A stretch of 64,000 nt of DNA, from positions 62,001-126,000 of the forward strand of contig BTVR01000001.1 in assembly GCA_045864775.1 (NCBI GenBank). The letters are read 5' to 3'. Below the pieces are notes generated by a model, which was given only the letters and a program-made list of their open reading frames with translations, ran no database searches and was not told the origin of the DNA. How positions within the stretch are numbered: the first letter of the stretch is position 1; each line of letters opens with the position of its first letter. Of the stretch, positions 50,929 to 59,906 are shown piece by piece. The translations under genes were made by a program, and so were the position numbers. Source of the stretch: Macondimonas sp045864775. Lineage in GTDB: Bacteria; Pseudomonadota; Gammaproteobacteria; UBA5335.

Positions 50929-53208
50929 ATGCATGAGCGCGTCCGTCGCTTGCGTCTGATCGGTCGGGGCCATGTGCAGGGCGTGGGGCTGCGGCCCTAC
51001 GTCCACCGTCTGGCGACCGAGCTTGGACTCGGAGGCTGGGTCGTCAATGCGACCGGCGAGGTGCGCATCGAGATTCAGGGAAGCGCTGCTGCCGTGGCGG
51101 CCTTTGTGCGCGGCCTGCGCCGCATCCCGCCGCCGGCCCGGATCGACGCCTTGATCCGGCAGGCGCGGCCGCCGGAGCCGGCGGGGCCGTTTCGAATCCT
51201 CCCCAGCGCAGAGGACGGCTCGGCGGGCATGGTCATCGCGCCGGATCTGGCCACCTGTCCGGCTTGCCGGGAGGAGTTGTTCGACCCCTCGGCCCGCCGT
51301 TACCGCTACCCGTTCACCACGTGCAGCCAGTGCGGCCCGCGCTGGTCGATCCTGCGCCGAGCGCCTTTCGATCGCGGGCATACCGCCATGGCGACATTCC
51401 CGCTATGCGCCGCGTGCCGGGCCGAATATGAAGATCCCACTGACCGACGCTTTCATGCCCAGACCCTGGCCTGTCCGGCCTGCGGCCCCGCACTCACCTG
51501 GCACCGGGCCGACGGCGGTGTCGCGACGCACGGCGAGGGCGCGCTGGCGCAGGCTGTCCTCGCGCTGCGCCACGGGCAAATCGTCGCGGTCAAGGGCATC
51601 GGCGGGTTTCATCTGTTGACCGATGCCCGGGACGATGCGGCCGTGGCGCGCCTGCGCGAGATCAAGGAACGACCCGGCAAGCCGCTGGCTGTCCTGTTTC
51701 CCGATCTCGATCAGGTGCGCCACAGCTGTCGCGTCGATGCCACGGAGGCCGCCGTCTTGACCTCGGCCGCCGCGCCGATCGTGCTGCTCGCGCGGCGCGA
51801 GGACGATCCGCTCAGCGGCCTGCTCGCCCCCGGGCTCGACCGTCTCGGCGCCTTGCTGCCCTATAGCCCCTTGCATCATCTCCTGATGGACGCCCTGGGC
51901 TTCGCGGTGGTCGCGACCAGCGCCAATCGACGGGGTGCGCCTTTGTGTTTCGACAACGCCGAGGCCTTTCGCGAACTGTCGGGGCTGGCCGACGGCTTCC
52001 TGCTGCACGATCGCGCCATCCTCCGCCCGGTCGAGGACGGCGTCGTGCACGTGTTCGAGCACGAGGCGCTCAGGCTGCGCCTGGGACGTGGGGATGTGCC
52101 GGTGACCTTGGCCCTCCCGAGCGCGGCCAAGCCGGTACTGGGCACGGGCGGGCAATGGAAGAACGCACTCGCCGTCACGGTCAAGGATCGCATGGTGATC
52201 GGCGGCCACCGCGGGGATCTGGATCATCCACAGGCGCAAGCGGCGTGGTCGCGAGAATGCGAAACGCTCCCGGCGCTGTTCGGCGCCGCGCCGCGCTCCT
52301 GGGCCTGCGACGCGCATCCCGAATATGTCCCGACCCGAGCGGCGATTCGCCGCGCCCGAGCGGGTGAGGGGGGCGTGATCGCGGTTCAGCATCATCATGC
52401 GCATCTGGCGGCAGCCGTGTTGGAAGGCCGCTGCGCGGCGCCGCTGCTGGGTGTGGTGTGGGACGGGACGGGCCTGGGCCCCGACGGGACGATCTGGGGC
52501 GGTGAACTGCTGGCTTGGGATGACGGCCGTGTGGGGCGGGTGGGAGCGTTGTTCCCCTTCACCTTGCCTGGGGGCGACGCCGCCGTGCGCGATCCACGCC
52601 GCTCGGCCCTGGGCATCCTGGCCGCGGTCGGTGCGCCCCTGGACGGTCCTTGGGCGCGGCGCCTGGGCTACGATGCCCGGAGCCTGCGCGTGCTGGCGCG
52701 GATGCTGGAGACGGGCATCGGATGTGTGGCCACCACCAGCGCAGGAAGGCTGTTCGACGCCGTGGCGGCGCTGCTGGGCCATCACCGGCCGGTGCACTAC
52801 GAGGGCGAAGCCGCGATGAGGCTGGAGGCGCTCGCGCGGCGTCACGCCGGGACGCCGCATCCTTATCCAGGCGCCGTGACGGCAGAGGCCGGATGGCTCT
52901 GCCTCGACTGGCGCAGCGCCCTGCAGGAGGCATTGGCGGAACATGACGCCGGCCGGCCGGCAGCAGACGTCGCTGCACGCTGGCATGCTGCCCTTGCCGC
53001 GCTCATTGCCGCGGCCGTCGCGCAGCGATGCGAATCGACGGTGGTGCTGACCGGCGGCTGCTTTCAGAACGCGCTGTTGCTCGAACGAACGGCCCAGCTG
53101 CTGCGGGCGCAGGGGCGGCACGTGTATTGGCCCCGCCGTCTGCCGGTCAACGACGGTGGCCTGGCGGCGGGGCAGGCGGCTGTGGTTGCGGGGGTTTGGG
53201 GAGGATAG
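50929..53208 (+). CDS. hypF: Carbamoyltransferase HypF
   Basis: A 759-residue enzyme making the cyanide ligand precursor from carbamoyl phosphate. Domains: acylphosphatase (GRGHVQGVGLRPYVHRLA), two zinc fingers (CPACREELF, CSQCGPRW; CAACRAEYED, CPACGPALTW), a YrdC-like nucleotide site (about residues 200-380, KGIGGFHLLTDA), and a Kae1-like carbamoyltransferase domain (VQHHHAHLAAAVLE, VWDGTGLGPDG, TGGCFQNALL). ATG 50929 is preferred; a TTG at 50917 overlaps hypA. Confidence 0.95.
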   Translation: MHERVRRLRLIGRGHVQGVGLRPYVHRLATELGLGGWVVNATGEVRIEIQGSAAAVAAFVRGLRRIPPPARIDALIRQARPPEPAGPFRILPSAEDGSAGMVIAPDLATCPACREELFDPSARRYRYPFTTCSQCGPRWSILRRAPFDRGHTAMATFPLCAACRAEYEDPTDRRFHAQTLACPACGPALTWHRADGGVATHGEGALAQAVLALRHGQIVAVKGIGGFHLLTDARDDAAVARLREIKERPGKPLAVLFPDLDQVRHSCRVDATEAAVLTSAAAPIVLLARREDDPLSGLLAPGLDRLGALLPYSPLHHLLMDALGFAVVATSANRRGAPLCFDNAEAFRELSGLADGFLLHDRAILRPVEDGVVHVFEHEALRLRLGRGDVPVTLALPSAAKPVLGTGGQWKNALAVTVKDRMVIGGHRGDLDHPQAQAAWSRECETLPALFGAAPRSWACDAHPEYVPTRAAIRRARAGEGGVIAVQHHHAHLAAAVLEGRCAAPLLGVVWDGTGLGPDGTIWGGELLAWDDGRVGRVGALFPFTLPGGDAAVRDPRRSALGILAAVGAPLDGPWARRLGYDARSLRVLARMLETGIGCVATTSAGRLFDAVAALLGHHRPVHYEGEAAMRLEALARRHAGTPHPYPGAVTAEAGWLCLDWRSALQEALAEHDAGRPAADVAARWHAALAALIAAAVAQRCESTVVLTGGCFQNALLLERTAQLLRAQGRHVYWPRRLPVNDGGLAAGQAAVVAGVWGG

Positions 53209-53211
53209 ACC

Positions 53212-53442
53212 ATGTGTCTGGCGATTGCGGGCCGTTTGCTGAGTGACGATGGCGCCGACGCGCTGTTCCGCACGGGCCGTGTCGATTTTGGCGGGGTGAT
53301 CAAGGCGGTCCATCTCGCCTGCGTGCCGGAGGCCAAGGTGGGCGATCTGTTGCTCGTCCATGCCGGTCTGGCGATCGGGCGGATCGATCCCGACCGCTCC
53401 CGGCCATTGGATATCGGTGTGCCCGGAGGAGGCGGCGCATGA
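53212..53442 (+). CDS. hypC: Hydrogenase assembly chaperone HypC
   Basis: A 76-residue chaperone that with HypD carries the Fe(CN)2CO unit to the large subunit. The essential N-terminal Cys is present (MCLAIAGRLLSDD), as are the conserved FGGVIKAVHLACVPEAKVGDLLLVHAGLAI elements, including the second-strand features of the OB fold. It overlaps hypD by 4 bases. Confidence 0.93.
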   Translation: MCLAIAGRLLSDDGADALFRTGRVDFGGVIKAVHLACVPEAKVGDLLLVHAGLAIGRIDPDRSRPLDIGVPGGGGA

Positions 53443-54533
53443 ACGCGCCCGCCGTGGAAGCCGATGCGATCCGGCGCGTGGTCGCGGGTATCGCGGAGCG
53501 GGTGACGCGCCCCTGGACGCTGATGGAGGTCTGCGGTGGTCAGACCCATGCCATCCTGCGTCATGGTCTGGATCAGCTGCTGGCGCCGGCTGGCATCGAA
53601 CTCCTGCACGGTCCGGGCTGCCCGGTCTGTGTTACGCCGGCCGCGGATATCGATCGGGCCATCGCGTTGGCCCGCACGCCCGGCGTGGTGTTGTGCTCCT
53701 TCGGCGATATGTTGCGCGTGCCCGGCAGCGCAGAGGACCTCTCCATTGCCCGGGCCCGCGGCGGCCGGGTGCAGGTGATCTACTCCCCATTGGATGCCGT
53801 GCGGCTGGCGCAGCAGCGCCCCCAGGATCAGGTGGTGTTCTTCGCGGTGGGATTCGAAACGACGGCGCCGGCCACGGCCTTGGCCGTGCATCAGGCGCAG
53901 GCGCTGGGACTGGACAACTTCTCGCTCCTGGTGGCGCACGTGCGGGTGCCGCCGGCGGTGGAGGTGCTGCTGGCGGCGCCCGAGCGCCGCATCGAGGGGC
54001 TGCTCGCCGCCGGTCATGTCTGCACCGTCATGGGCTTGCGGGAATACGCCCCGCTGGTGGCGCGTTTCGGGGTGCCGATCGTGGCGACCGGATTCGATCC
54101 GCTTGACATTCTGGAGGGGGTGGCGCGCACGATCGCTCAGCTCGAAGCGGGCGTCGCGCGACTGGAAAACGCCTACGGCCGCGCCGTCAGCGAGGAGGGA
54201 CAGACCGCTGCGCGGCAGTTGGTCGAGGCGGTGTTCGAGCCGGCCACGCGGCCGTGGCGCGGCCTGCCTGCGATTCCGGAAGGCGCGCTCGCCCTGCGGC
54301 CGGCCTGGCACGCCTTCGACGCCCAACAGCGCTTTTCGCTGCCCCCGATCGTGGAGCCGGCCGTGCCGGAATGCCGGGCCGGCGCCGTCCTGACCGGACG
54401 CATGCAGCCGACCCAATGCCCTGCCTTTGGGCGACGCTGCACGCCCGAGCATCCCTTGGGCGCGCCGATGGTATCGGGCGAAGGGGCGTGCGCCGCCTAT
54501 TTCCGCTATCGCCCGCCCGAGGGAAACGCATGA
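53439..54533 (+). CDS. hypD: Hydrogenase formation protein HypD
   Basis: A 364-residue Fe-S protein at the centre of ligand assembly. Visible motifs: CGGQTHAILRHG, LLHGPGCPVCVTP, FFAVGFETTAPATALA, and the C-terminal 4Fe-4S cysteines in CPAFGRRCTPEHPLGAPMVSGEGAC. All catalytic cysteines are there. It overlaps hypE by 4 bases. Confidence 0.95.
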   Translation: MNAPAVEADAIRRVVAGIAERVTRPWTLMEVCGGQTHAILRHGLDQLLAPAGIELLHGPGCPVCVTPAADIDRAIALARTPGVVLCSFGDMLRVPGSAEDLSIARARGGRVQVIYSPLDAVRLAQQRPQDQVVFFAVGFETTAPATALAVHQAQALGLDNFSLLVAHVRVPPAVEVLLAAPERRIEGLLAAGHVCTVMGLREYAPLVARFGVPIVATGFDPLDILEGVARTIAQLEAGVARLENAYGRAVSEEGQTAARQLVEAVFEPATRPWRGLPAIPEGALALRPAWHAFDAQQRFSLPPIVEPAVPECRAGAVLTGRMQPTQCPAFGRRCTPEHPLGAPMVSGEGACAAYFRYRPPEGNA

Positions 54534-55585
54534 ACCGCGAGTCATCGCCATCGGGGCTGTTGTGTCCGATGCCGATTCTGGAGGCCACCGAAATCCGCAT
54601 GGCGCATGGCGGAGGCGGCCGCATGAGTCAGGATCTGCTGGAACGGGTGATCCTGCCGCGCCTGGGCGGGTGTTTCCGCGATCTGCACGACGCGGCGCTG
54701 CTGCCCGAGCGGCCGGGACGATGGGTCGTGGCCACCGACGGCTTCGTGGTCCGGCCGCTGTTTTTCCCCGGCGGCGACATTGGCTCCCTGGCGGTCCATG
54801 GAACGGTCAATGATCTGCTGATGGCTGGCGCCCAGCCCGTGGCGCTGACGCTGTCCCTGATCCTCGAGGAAGGGCTGCCGATCGGGGTGCTGGAGCGGGT
54901 CCTGGACAGCGCCGCCGAGGCCAGCCGGCGCTGTGGGGTGAGCGTGGTAGCCGGCGACACCAAGGTGGTGGGACGAGGGGAGGCCGATGGGATGTACCTC
55001 GCCATGACCGGCCTGGGGGTCGTGGCTACGGAGCGGGCGCCCCACCCGCGGTGGGTGCGCGCGGGGGACCGCATCCTGGCGTCCGGCGATCTGGGTCGGC
55101 ACGGCCTCGCCATCCTCAATGCCCGTGAAAACCTCGGCTTCGAAACCAACTTCGTCAGCGACAGCGCGCCCTTGCTCGAGCCGGTGCAAGCGCTCCTGGA
55201 CGCCGTCGAGCCTGCCGCCGTGCGCGTGCTGCGCGATGTCACACGGGGCGGCCTGGCCGGCGTGCTGCATGAGCTTGCCCAATCGGCCGGCCTTGGCTTC
55301 CACATCCAGGAGGCCGCCGTGCCGGTGGTGGCGCCGGTGCGCTCGGCCTGCGCGCTGTTGGGTCTGGACCCGCTGCAACTGGCCTGTGAAGGACGCTTCA
55401 TCGCCATTGTTGCCCCACAGGCCGAGCAAGCGGCGCTGGCTGCGTTGCGCGCGACCGCGTTGGGCAGGGCGGCGGTCTGTGTCGGGGAGGTGGGTTCGGG
55501 GCAAGGGGTATGGCTGAACAACCCGCTCGGCTTCCTGCGCGCAATGGAGTGGGGCAGTGGTGAATTCTTGCCGCGGATCTGCTGA
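54530..55585 (+). CDS. hypE: Carbamoyl dehydratase HypE
   Basis: A 351-residue PurM-like ATPase that dehydrates the thiocarbamate on its own C-terminal cysteine to a thiocyanate. The C-terminus is PRIC with Cys last, as required. Other motifs: MAHGGGGRMSQDLLERV, ATDGFVVRPLFFPGGDIGSLAVHGTVNDLLM, and DVTRGGLAGVLHELA. It is the last hydrogenase gene; the next gene converges with only 2 bases between the stop codons. Confidence 0.95.
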   Translation: MNRESSPSGLLCPMPILEATEIRMAHGGGGRMSQDLLERVILPRLGGCFRDLHDAALLPERPGRWVVATDGFVVRPLFFPGGDIGSLAVHGTVNDLLMAGAQPVALTLSLILEEGLPIGVLERVLDSAAEASRRCGVSVVAGDTKVVGRGEADGMYLAMTGLGVVATERAPHPRWVRAGDRILASGDLGRHGLAILNARENLGFETNFVSDSAPLLEPVQALLDAVEPAAVRVLRDVTRGGLAGVLHELAQSAGLGFHIQEAAVPVVAPVRSACALLGLDPLQLACEGRFIAIVAPQAEQAALAALRATALGRAAVCVGEVGSGQGVWLNNPLGFLRAMEWGSGEFLPRIC

Positions 55586-55587
55586 GG

Positions 55588-56832
55588 CTAGCCGGCGGCG
55601 TGCCGCTGGCCCGCATAGAACTGCTGCTTGTCCGCGTACATGCGCTGATCCGCGATCAGCATCACCTGCTCTGGATCGACCTCGTCACTGCAAGCGACGC
55701 CGATGCTCAGTGCGATGGGCAGCGTTTCGCCGTCCCGGAGTGTCAGGGGACGCTCGCCGGCCTGTTCCCGGATGCGCTCGGCCAGCCGCAGCGCAGGCTC
55801 CTGGCGAAGATTGGGGCACAGGATGGCGAATTCGTCTCCACCGATGCGGCAGACGATGTCCTCCGATCGGCAAATGGCTTTTAGCCGTTGCGCCACCCGG
55901 ATGATCATCTGATCCCCGATCAGGTGACCGTGCCGGTCATTGGCGGTCTTGAGTCCATTGATGTCGATGATCAGCAGCGAAAAGTCCATCGCCGCGATCT
56001 GCTGCTTCGCCTCTTGCTGCTGCAGGAGGGACTTCTGGAAGTAGGCTCGGTTGTAGATCCCGGTCAGGCCGTCGGTGTTCGCGAGTTGCAGCAGCTCCAG
56101 CCGGAGCAGGTGATTCTCGAGCCCGGCGGCAAGTTGGTCGCGGAACAGTTCCACGGCCCCCCGCAGATAGTCCGAGAGCGCCGGCCCCTTGATGACGAGA
56201 TGGCCGATCGTTTGATCGCGCCGATTCCACAGCGGCAGCAGAAGCCAATGGGTGGCCGGCACGGCCCCGGGCAGCGCCGACAGGTGCGTCAGGAGGTCGT
56301 CGCAATGGCCGTCGCTCATTGCGTGGCCCTGGTTCAGAAAAAGCTCTTGTTCCGCGGGGGAGAACCCCGGGGCGACCATGTGACGGACCTTGCGCCGTCG
56401 GCGGCCGTAGAGCAGCACGCCGAAATCGTGGCCCTGAAACTGCAGACGCAATTGTTGAATGGTCCCATCCAGCAGGTCGAGCAGATCGTCCTTCTGCTGG
56501 ATGAGCAGGCTCGCATCGAGCAGGGTGCGCAGCACGTCGCGTTGATTTTCGCTTTCGCGGCGGCTCTGTGCGGCAATTTTCTCCTGCTCCAGCAGGTGAT
56601 AGGCGATGGTGAGGAAGAAGGCCATGAGCGGGAGCGCCAGCAGGGTCGAGGTCGCGAAGGCGGCCACGAAGATCCCCACATCAAGTGGGCCCCCCGCAAG
56701 GCGGTAGAACAAGGGCGCGAGCGTCATGGCGCCGGCGACCACCACGGTGTAGATGCCCGCGGCCAGGCGCCACGTGGGTTGTCCCAGCAACCAGCTTTGG
56801 ACTGCAAAGAGCAGCTTACTCCGTGCCGGCAC
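55588..56832 (-). CDS. Membrane-bound diguanylate cyclase (GGDEF)
   Basis: A 414-residue protein: two membrane helices (GIYTVVVAGAMTLAPLFY and a longer one near residues 50-80), a coiled linker, a GAF-like sensor region (about residues 100-235), and a GGDEF domain. RIGGDEFAIL is the intact active site and RSED five residues before it is an inhibitory I-site. It makes cyclic di-GMP from two GTP. The sensed signal is unknown. Divergent from the glycosyltransferase; the 289-base gap holds both promoters but no clear elements. Confidence 0.92.
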   Translation of the reverse strand: MPARSKLLFAVQSWLLGQPTWRLAAGIYTVVVAGAMTLAPLFYRLAGGPLDVGIFVAAFATSTLLALPLMAFFLTIAYHLLEQEKIAAQSRRESENQRDVLRTLLDASLLIQQKDDLLDLLDGTIQQLRLQFQGHDFGVLLYGRRRRKVRHMVAPGFSPAEQELFLNQGHAMSDGHCDDLLTHLSALPGAVPATHWLLLPLWNRRDQTIGHLVIKGPALSDYLRGAVELFRDQLAAGLENHLLRLELLQLANTDGLTGIYNRAYFQKSLLQQQEAKQQIAAMDFSLLIIDINGLKTANDRHGHLIGDQMIIRVAQRLKAICRSEDIVCRIGGDEFAILCPNLRQEPALRLAERIREQAGERPLTLRDGETLPIALSIGVACSDEVDPEQVMLIADQRMYADKQQFYAGQRHAAG

Positions 56833-57121
56833 GACGAATGCTTCCTGGTCTGCCTGTCATTGAGAGCTTAGCGGCCACTGCGGAAATTCCTTGAGCGGAG
56901 GCGCATGGTCGCGGCGGGGGTTGCGAGGAGCGGCTCGCAGTCCCCGTTCCATGTCGGGCCTCATCGGTTGCCCCATCAAGGATGATCGCAGAAGTGCGGC
57001 CGGATTGCTGCGCGATCGAAAAGGGCCGCGGATGCCCGCGATGTTGGGGCGGCTGGTTGGGCGAGCGCATGCCGCGTCCGAGGCCGGTTATCCTGTATCG
57101 GGCGTTTCCAGGAGTATCGGC

Positions 57122-57967
57122 ATGGCCCGGGTTTCCGTCATCACGCCCGCTTTTGCTGCTGAGGAATACTTGCCGCGCGCGGTCGCCAGCGTACTGGCGC
57201 AGGGTTTCGGCGATTGGGAGATGTTGATCGTCAGCGATGACGGCGAGGATTATCGCGCATGCCTCGCGCGGCACGGCCTGATGGACGATCGCTTGCGCTT
57301 TCTGGCCTCACCCGTTTATGGCAGCGGGCCCCATGTGGCACGCAACCTGGGTCTCGCGGCGGCGAGGGGTGAATTCATTGCACCGCTGGATGCCGATGAT
57401 GTGTACTATCCCGAGCGGCTCGCGCGCCTCGTGGCGCTGGCTGTCGACCACGGCATGGCGGGGGACAATCTGCATGTGGTCGAAGCGCGCGGCGGGCGGC
57501 GTTTGCAGACCGTTTTCCCGCGCGATCCCAAAGTGCAAAGCCTGGGCTTGGAAGACTTCTGCCGATGCTCGGTGCCGCTTGTGTTCGTGTTTCATCGTTC
57601 GGTGATCGGCGCGGGTTGGGACGAGGACGTGGGTTTCGGCGAGGATACCCTGTTCAATCTGCGGGCTCTCGAGCAGGCGGGTCAGGCGGTGATCGACGCC
57701 GAGCCCCTGCACGAATATCGGGTTCATCCCGCGTCCATCTGTCACGGCCCGGATGCGGTCGCGCGGGCGGAGGTGGCGTATCGGTACTGTCTGCAACGCT
57801 TGCGTGAGGATGGCCTGGGCTTTCGGACTCCGCCTTTTCGCGCGGCCGTGACGGCGCTCCTGCATCGCAAGCGGGTTTTGAACCGTGCCTATCGCTGGGC
57901 CCGGCAGCGCGGCTTTGCCGGCAGTTTTCAGCACTATTTGGTCACGCATCAAGGCATTGAGACATGA
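57122..57967 (+). CDS. Family 2 glycosyltransferase
   Basis: A 281-residue GT-A transferase: MARVSVITPAFAAEEYLPRAVASVLAQ at the N-terminus, the metal-binding DAD in APLDADDVYYPERL, and the acceptor-side WDEDVGFGEDTLF. No membrane segment is seen, so it acts on cytoplasmic or membrane-face sugar acceptors. ATG 57122 with CAGGAG upstream is preferred over earlier in-frame starts. It overlaps the next gene by 4 bases, so they form a pair. Confidence 0.88.
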   Translation: MARVSVITPAFAAEEYLPRAVASVLAQGFGDWEMLIVSDDGEDYRACLARHGLMDDRLRFLASPVYGSGPHVARNLGLAAARGEFIAPLDADDVYYPERLARLVALAVDHGMAGDNLHVVEARGGRRLQTVFPRDPKVQSLGLEDFCRCSVPLVFVFHRSVIGAGWDEDVGFGEDTLFNLRALEQAGQAVIDAEPLHEYRVHPASICHGPDAVARAEVAYRYCLQRLREDGLGFRTPPFRAAVTALLHRKRVLNRAYRWARQRGFAGSFQHYLVTHQGIET

Positions 57968-58758
57968 CTGAGCCGGCAACCGACTGGCGCGCTTTTTTTC
58001 TGGGCGTGGGCGCCCGCGGTTTCGACGCGCCGGCGAGTCCCGCCTGGGTGCTCGAGCAGGGCGGCGCGCCGCTGCTGCTCGTCGACTGTGGCCCGGATAT
58101 TCCGGAAGCCTACCAAGCCGCCTATGGGCATCTCCCCGCCGCGCTGTACCTCACCCATGCCCACTACGATCACATCGGCGGCCTCGAAGCCCTGGCCTTT
58201 CATCTGCGTTTCGCCGATCCGCCGGCGCCGCCATGCCGCTTGTTCGTGCCGGCGCCGCTGGTGCCGGTCTTGCAGCGTCGCGTCGCCGACTATCCCGGTA
58301 CCCTGGCCGAGGGGGGTGCCAACTTCTGGGACGTTTTTCATCTCATCCCGGTCAGCACGGGTTTCTGGCATCGGGAGCGGGCTTTTCGGGTCTTTCCCGC
58401 TCGCCATCATCTGCCGGACTCGGCCTTCGGGCTCAGCCTGCCGGGCGTGTTCTGGTACAGCAGCGACACCCGTCCGATACCCGAACAGGCCATCGCCCAC
58501 GCGAGCCATGGCGAGGTGCTGATGCACGACTGCCGCATCGAGGGGAACCCGTCGCACAGCGGCGCTGCCGATCTGGAGCGCGAATACGCATCGGAGCAGC
58601 GCGCGCGCATGTGGCTGTATCACTATCAGGATGCGGCTGCGGCGCGTCGGCTCGAGACGCTGGGATTTCGTGTGGCGCGGCCGCGCGAGCCGATTCTGCT
58701 GCGCCAGGACGAGGCGGGTTCGAGCGCCCTGCAGGCCTCATCGACTCCGGATTCCTGA
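57964..58758 (+). CDS. Metallo-beta-lactamase-fold hydrolase
   Basis: A 264-residue protein with the metal-binding motif THAHYDHIGG near residue 60, later ligands in PARHHLP, and an Asp in YSSDTRPIPEQA, followed by HDCRIEGNPSHS. The arrangement resembles the RNase Z/cyclic-nucleotide phosphodiesterase branch of the fold. There is no signal peptide. Substrate unknown. Translation is coupled to the glycosyltransferase. Confidence 0.85.
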   Translation: MTEPATDWRAFFLGVGARGFDAPASPAWVLEQGGAPLLLVDCGPDIPEAYQAAYGHLPAALYLTHAHYDHIGGLEALAFHLRFADPPAPPCRLFVPAPLVPVLQRRVADYPGTLAEGGANFWDVFHLIPVSTGFWHRERAFRVFPARHHLPDSAFGLSLPGVFWYSSDTRPIPEQAIAHASHGEVLMHDCRIEGNPSHSGAADLEREYASEQRARMWLYHYQDAAAARRLETLGFRVARPREPILLRQDEAGSSALQASSTPDS

Positions 58759-58911
58759 CGTCGACCCGACGCCGGATCGCGCGATGTCCGTCGCACGCCA
58801 CCGCCTCAGGTCTCGGGCTGGAAACAGGCATCTCCCATTTCAGGACGCGGCCTGACCTTGTGTCCCCGCCCGTGAGTCGCTAGCCTCGAATCGGGACGGG
58901 AGGTCCATGGC

Positions 58912-59292
58912 ATGCGATCCGAACGATGGTTTTTCTGGGGCGACCTGGGTGCGAGCGGGGCCGTGGGCGCGGCGATGGCGGCCGCGGGCCATGCCGTGGC
59001 CACGCACGGCTCGCCGGCGTGGCTGGCTTTTCCGCTAGCCCTCCTGGCTGGGGCCCTGGGCGGGATGATGCTCGGCATGCTGGTTTTTTCGCACTGGCTG
59101 GGCGGCATGGAAACCATGTTCCAGAGCTGGGTTTGCGGCGCCCTGGGCGCGCTGGCCGGTGCGTGGATGGCGCCGTACGGGGTCCTCGCGGCCATGGCAG
59201 TCGGGTTCGGCGCGGGCGTGGCTGTCTTCCTGGCACTGAGGATCTGGAGCGCCCGCATCGCGGCCCGCGCCCGGCGGGGGATCTGGTCATGA
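58912..59292 (+). CDS. Small hydrophobic membrane protein, unknown function
   Basis: A 126-residue protein with four hydrophobic stretches, rich in Gly and Ala (DLGASGAVGAAMAAAG, LAGALGGMMLGMLVFSHWLGG, VCGALGALAGAWMAPYGVLAAMAVGFG). The methionine- and glycine-packed helices suggest a compact four-helix bundle. I do not recognise the family. It overlaps the methyltransferase gene by 4 bases, so the two are co-translated and probably work at the same membrane. Confidence 0.7.
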   Translation: MRSERWFFWGDLGASGAVGAAMAAAGHAVATHGSPAWLAFPLALLAGALGGMMLGMLVFSHWLGGMETMFQSWVCGALGALAGAWMAPYGVLAAMAVGFGAGVAVFLALRIWSARIAARARRGIWS

Positions 59293-59906
59293 AGGGCGCC
59301 GAACACACCCGGCGCAAATGGGATCGGGCGTCGATCAGCTACGACCTCATGGTGGGCGGCGCGCAGGAGCGCCGCTGGGAAGCACCCAAGCGGGCGCTGT
59401 ATCGCACGATGGGCGAAGGAAAGATTCTGTTCGTGGCGCTCGGCACAGGGCTCGACATCGCCCACTTCCCGCCGGGGCGCGACATCACCGCGCTGGACAT
59501 CAGTCCGGCCATGCTGAAACGGGCCGCGCCGCGTATTGCGGGCTATGACGGCCGCCTGCAGGCGCTGGTGATGGATGTGCGGACCTTGGATTTCCCGGAT
59601 GCCTCCTTCGATCAGGCGTTCACGGCCTGCACTTTCTGCTCGGTTCCCGATCCGGTGCGCGGCTTGCGCGAACTGCATCGCGTGCTGCGCCCGGGCGGGA
59701 CGCTGGGCATGTTCGAGCACACGGGCAGCCGCTGCTTTCCCTTCAACTACTTGCTGGATGCACTGACCCCTGTCAGCCGGCGTGTCGGGCCGGATCTGAA
59801 TCGCGATACGGTCGGCAACGTGCTGCGGGCCGGCTTCGATGTGGAATCGGTCGAGCCGCACTATCTCGACATCGTCAAGACGATCCGTGCCCGCAAGCCG
59901 GTCTGA
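59289..59906 (+). CDS. Class I SAM-dependent methyltransferase, PmtA/UbiE-like
   Basis: A 205-residue methyltransferase: ISYDLMVGGAQERRWEAPKRALY resembles phosphatidylethanolamine N-methyltransferases; LFVALGTGLDIAHFPPG is the SAM-binding loop with Gly-rich motif I changed to LGTGLD, then ALDISPAMLKRAAPR and VRGLRELHRVLRPGGTLGMFEH. The substrate could be a phospholipid or a quinone ring. Neighbouring membrane and phospholipase-D-family genes favour phospholipid. Confidence 0.85.
   Translation: MKGAEHTRRKWDRASISYDLMVGGAQERRWEAPKRALYRTMGEGKILFVALGTGLDIAHFPPGRDITALDISPAMLKRAAPRIAGYDGRLQALVMDVRTLDFPDASFDQAFTACTFCSVPDPVRGLRELHRVLRPGGTLGMFEHTGSRCFPFNYLLDALTPVSRRVGPDLNRDTVGNVLRAGFDVESVEPHYLDIVKTIRARKPV

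Noticed and set aside
51403..53361. 652-residue open frame antisense to hypF.
   Set aside because: hypF has all its domains on the plus strand; the antisense frame is the usual product of GC-rich third-position bias and has no recognisable motif.
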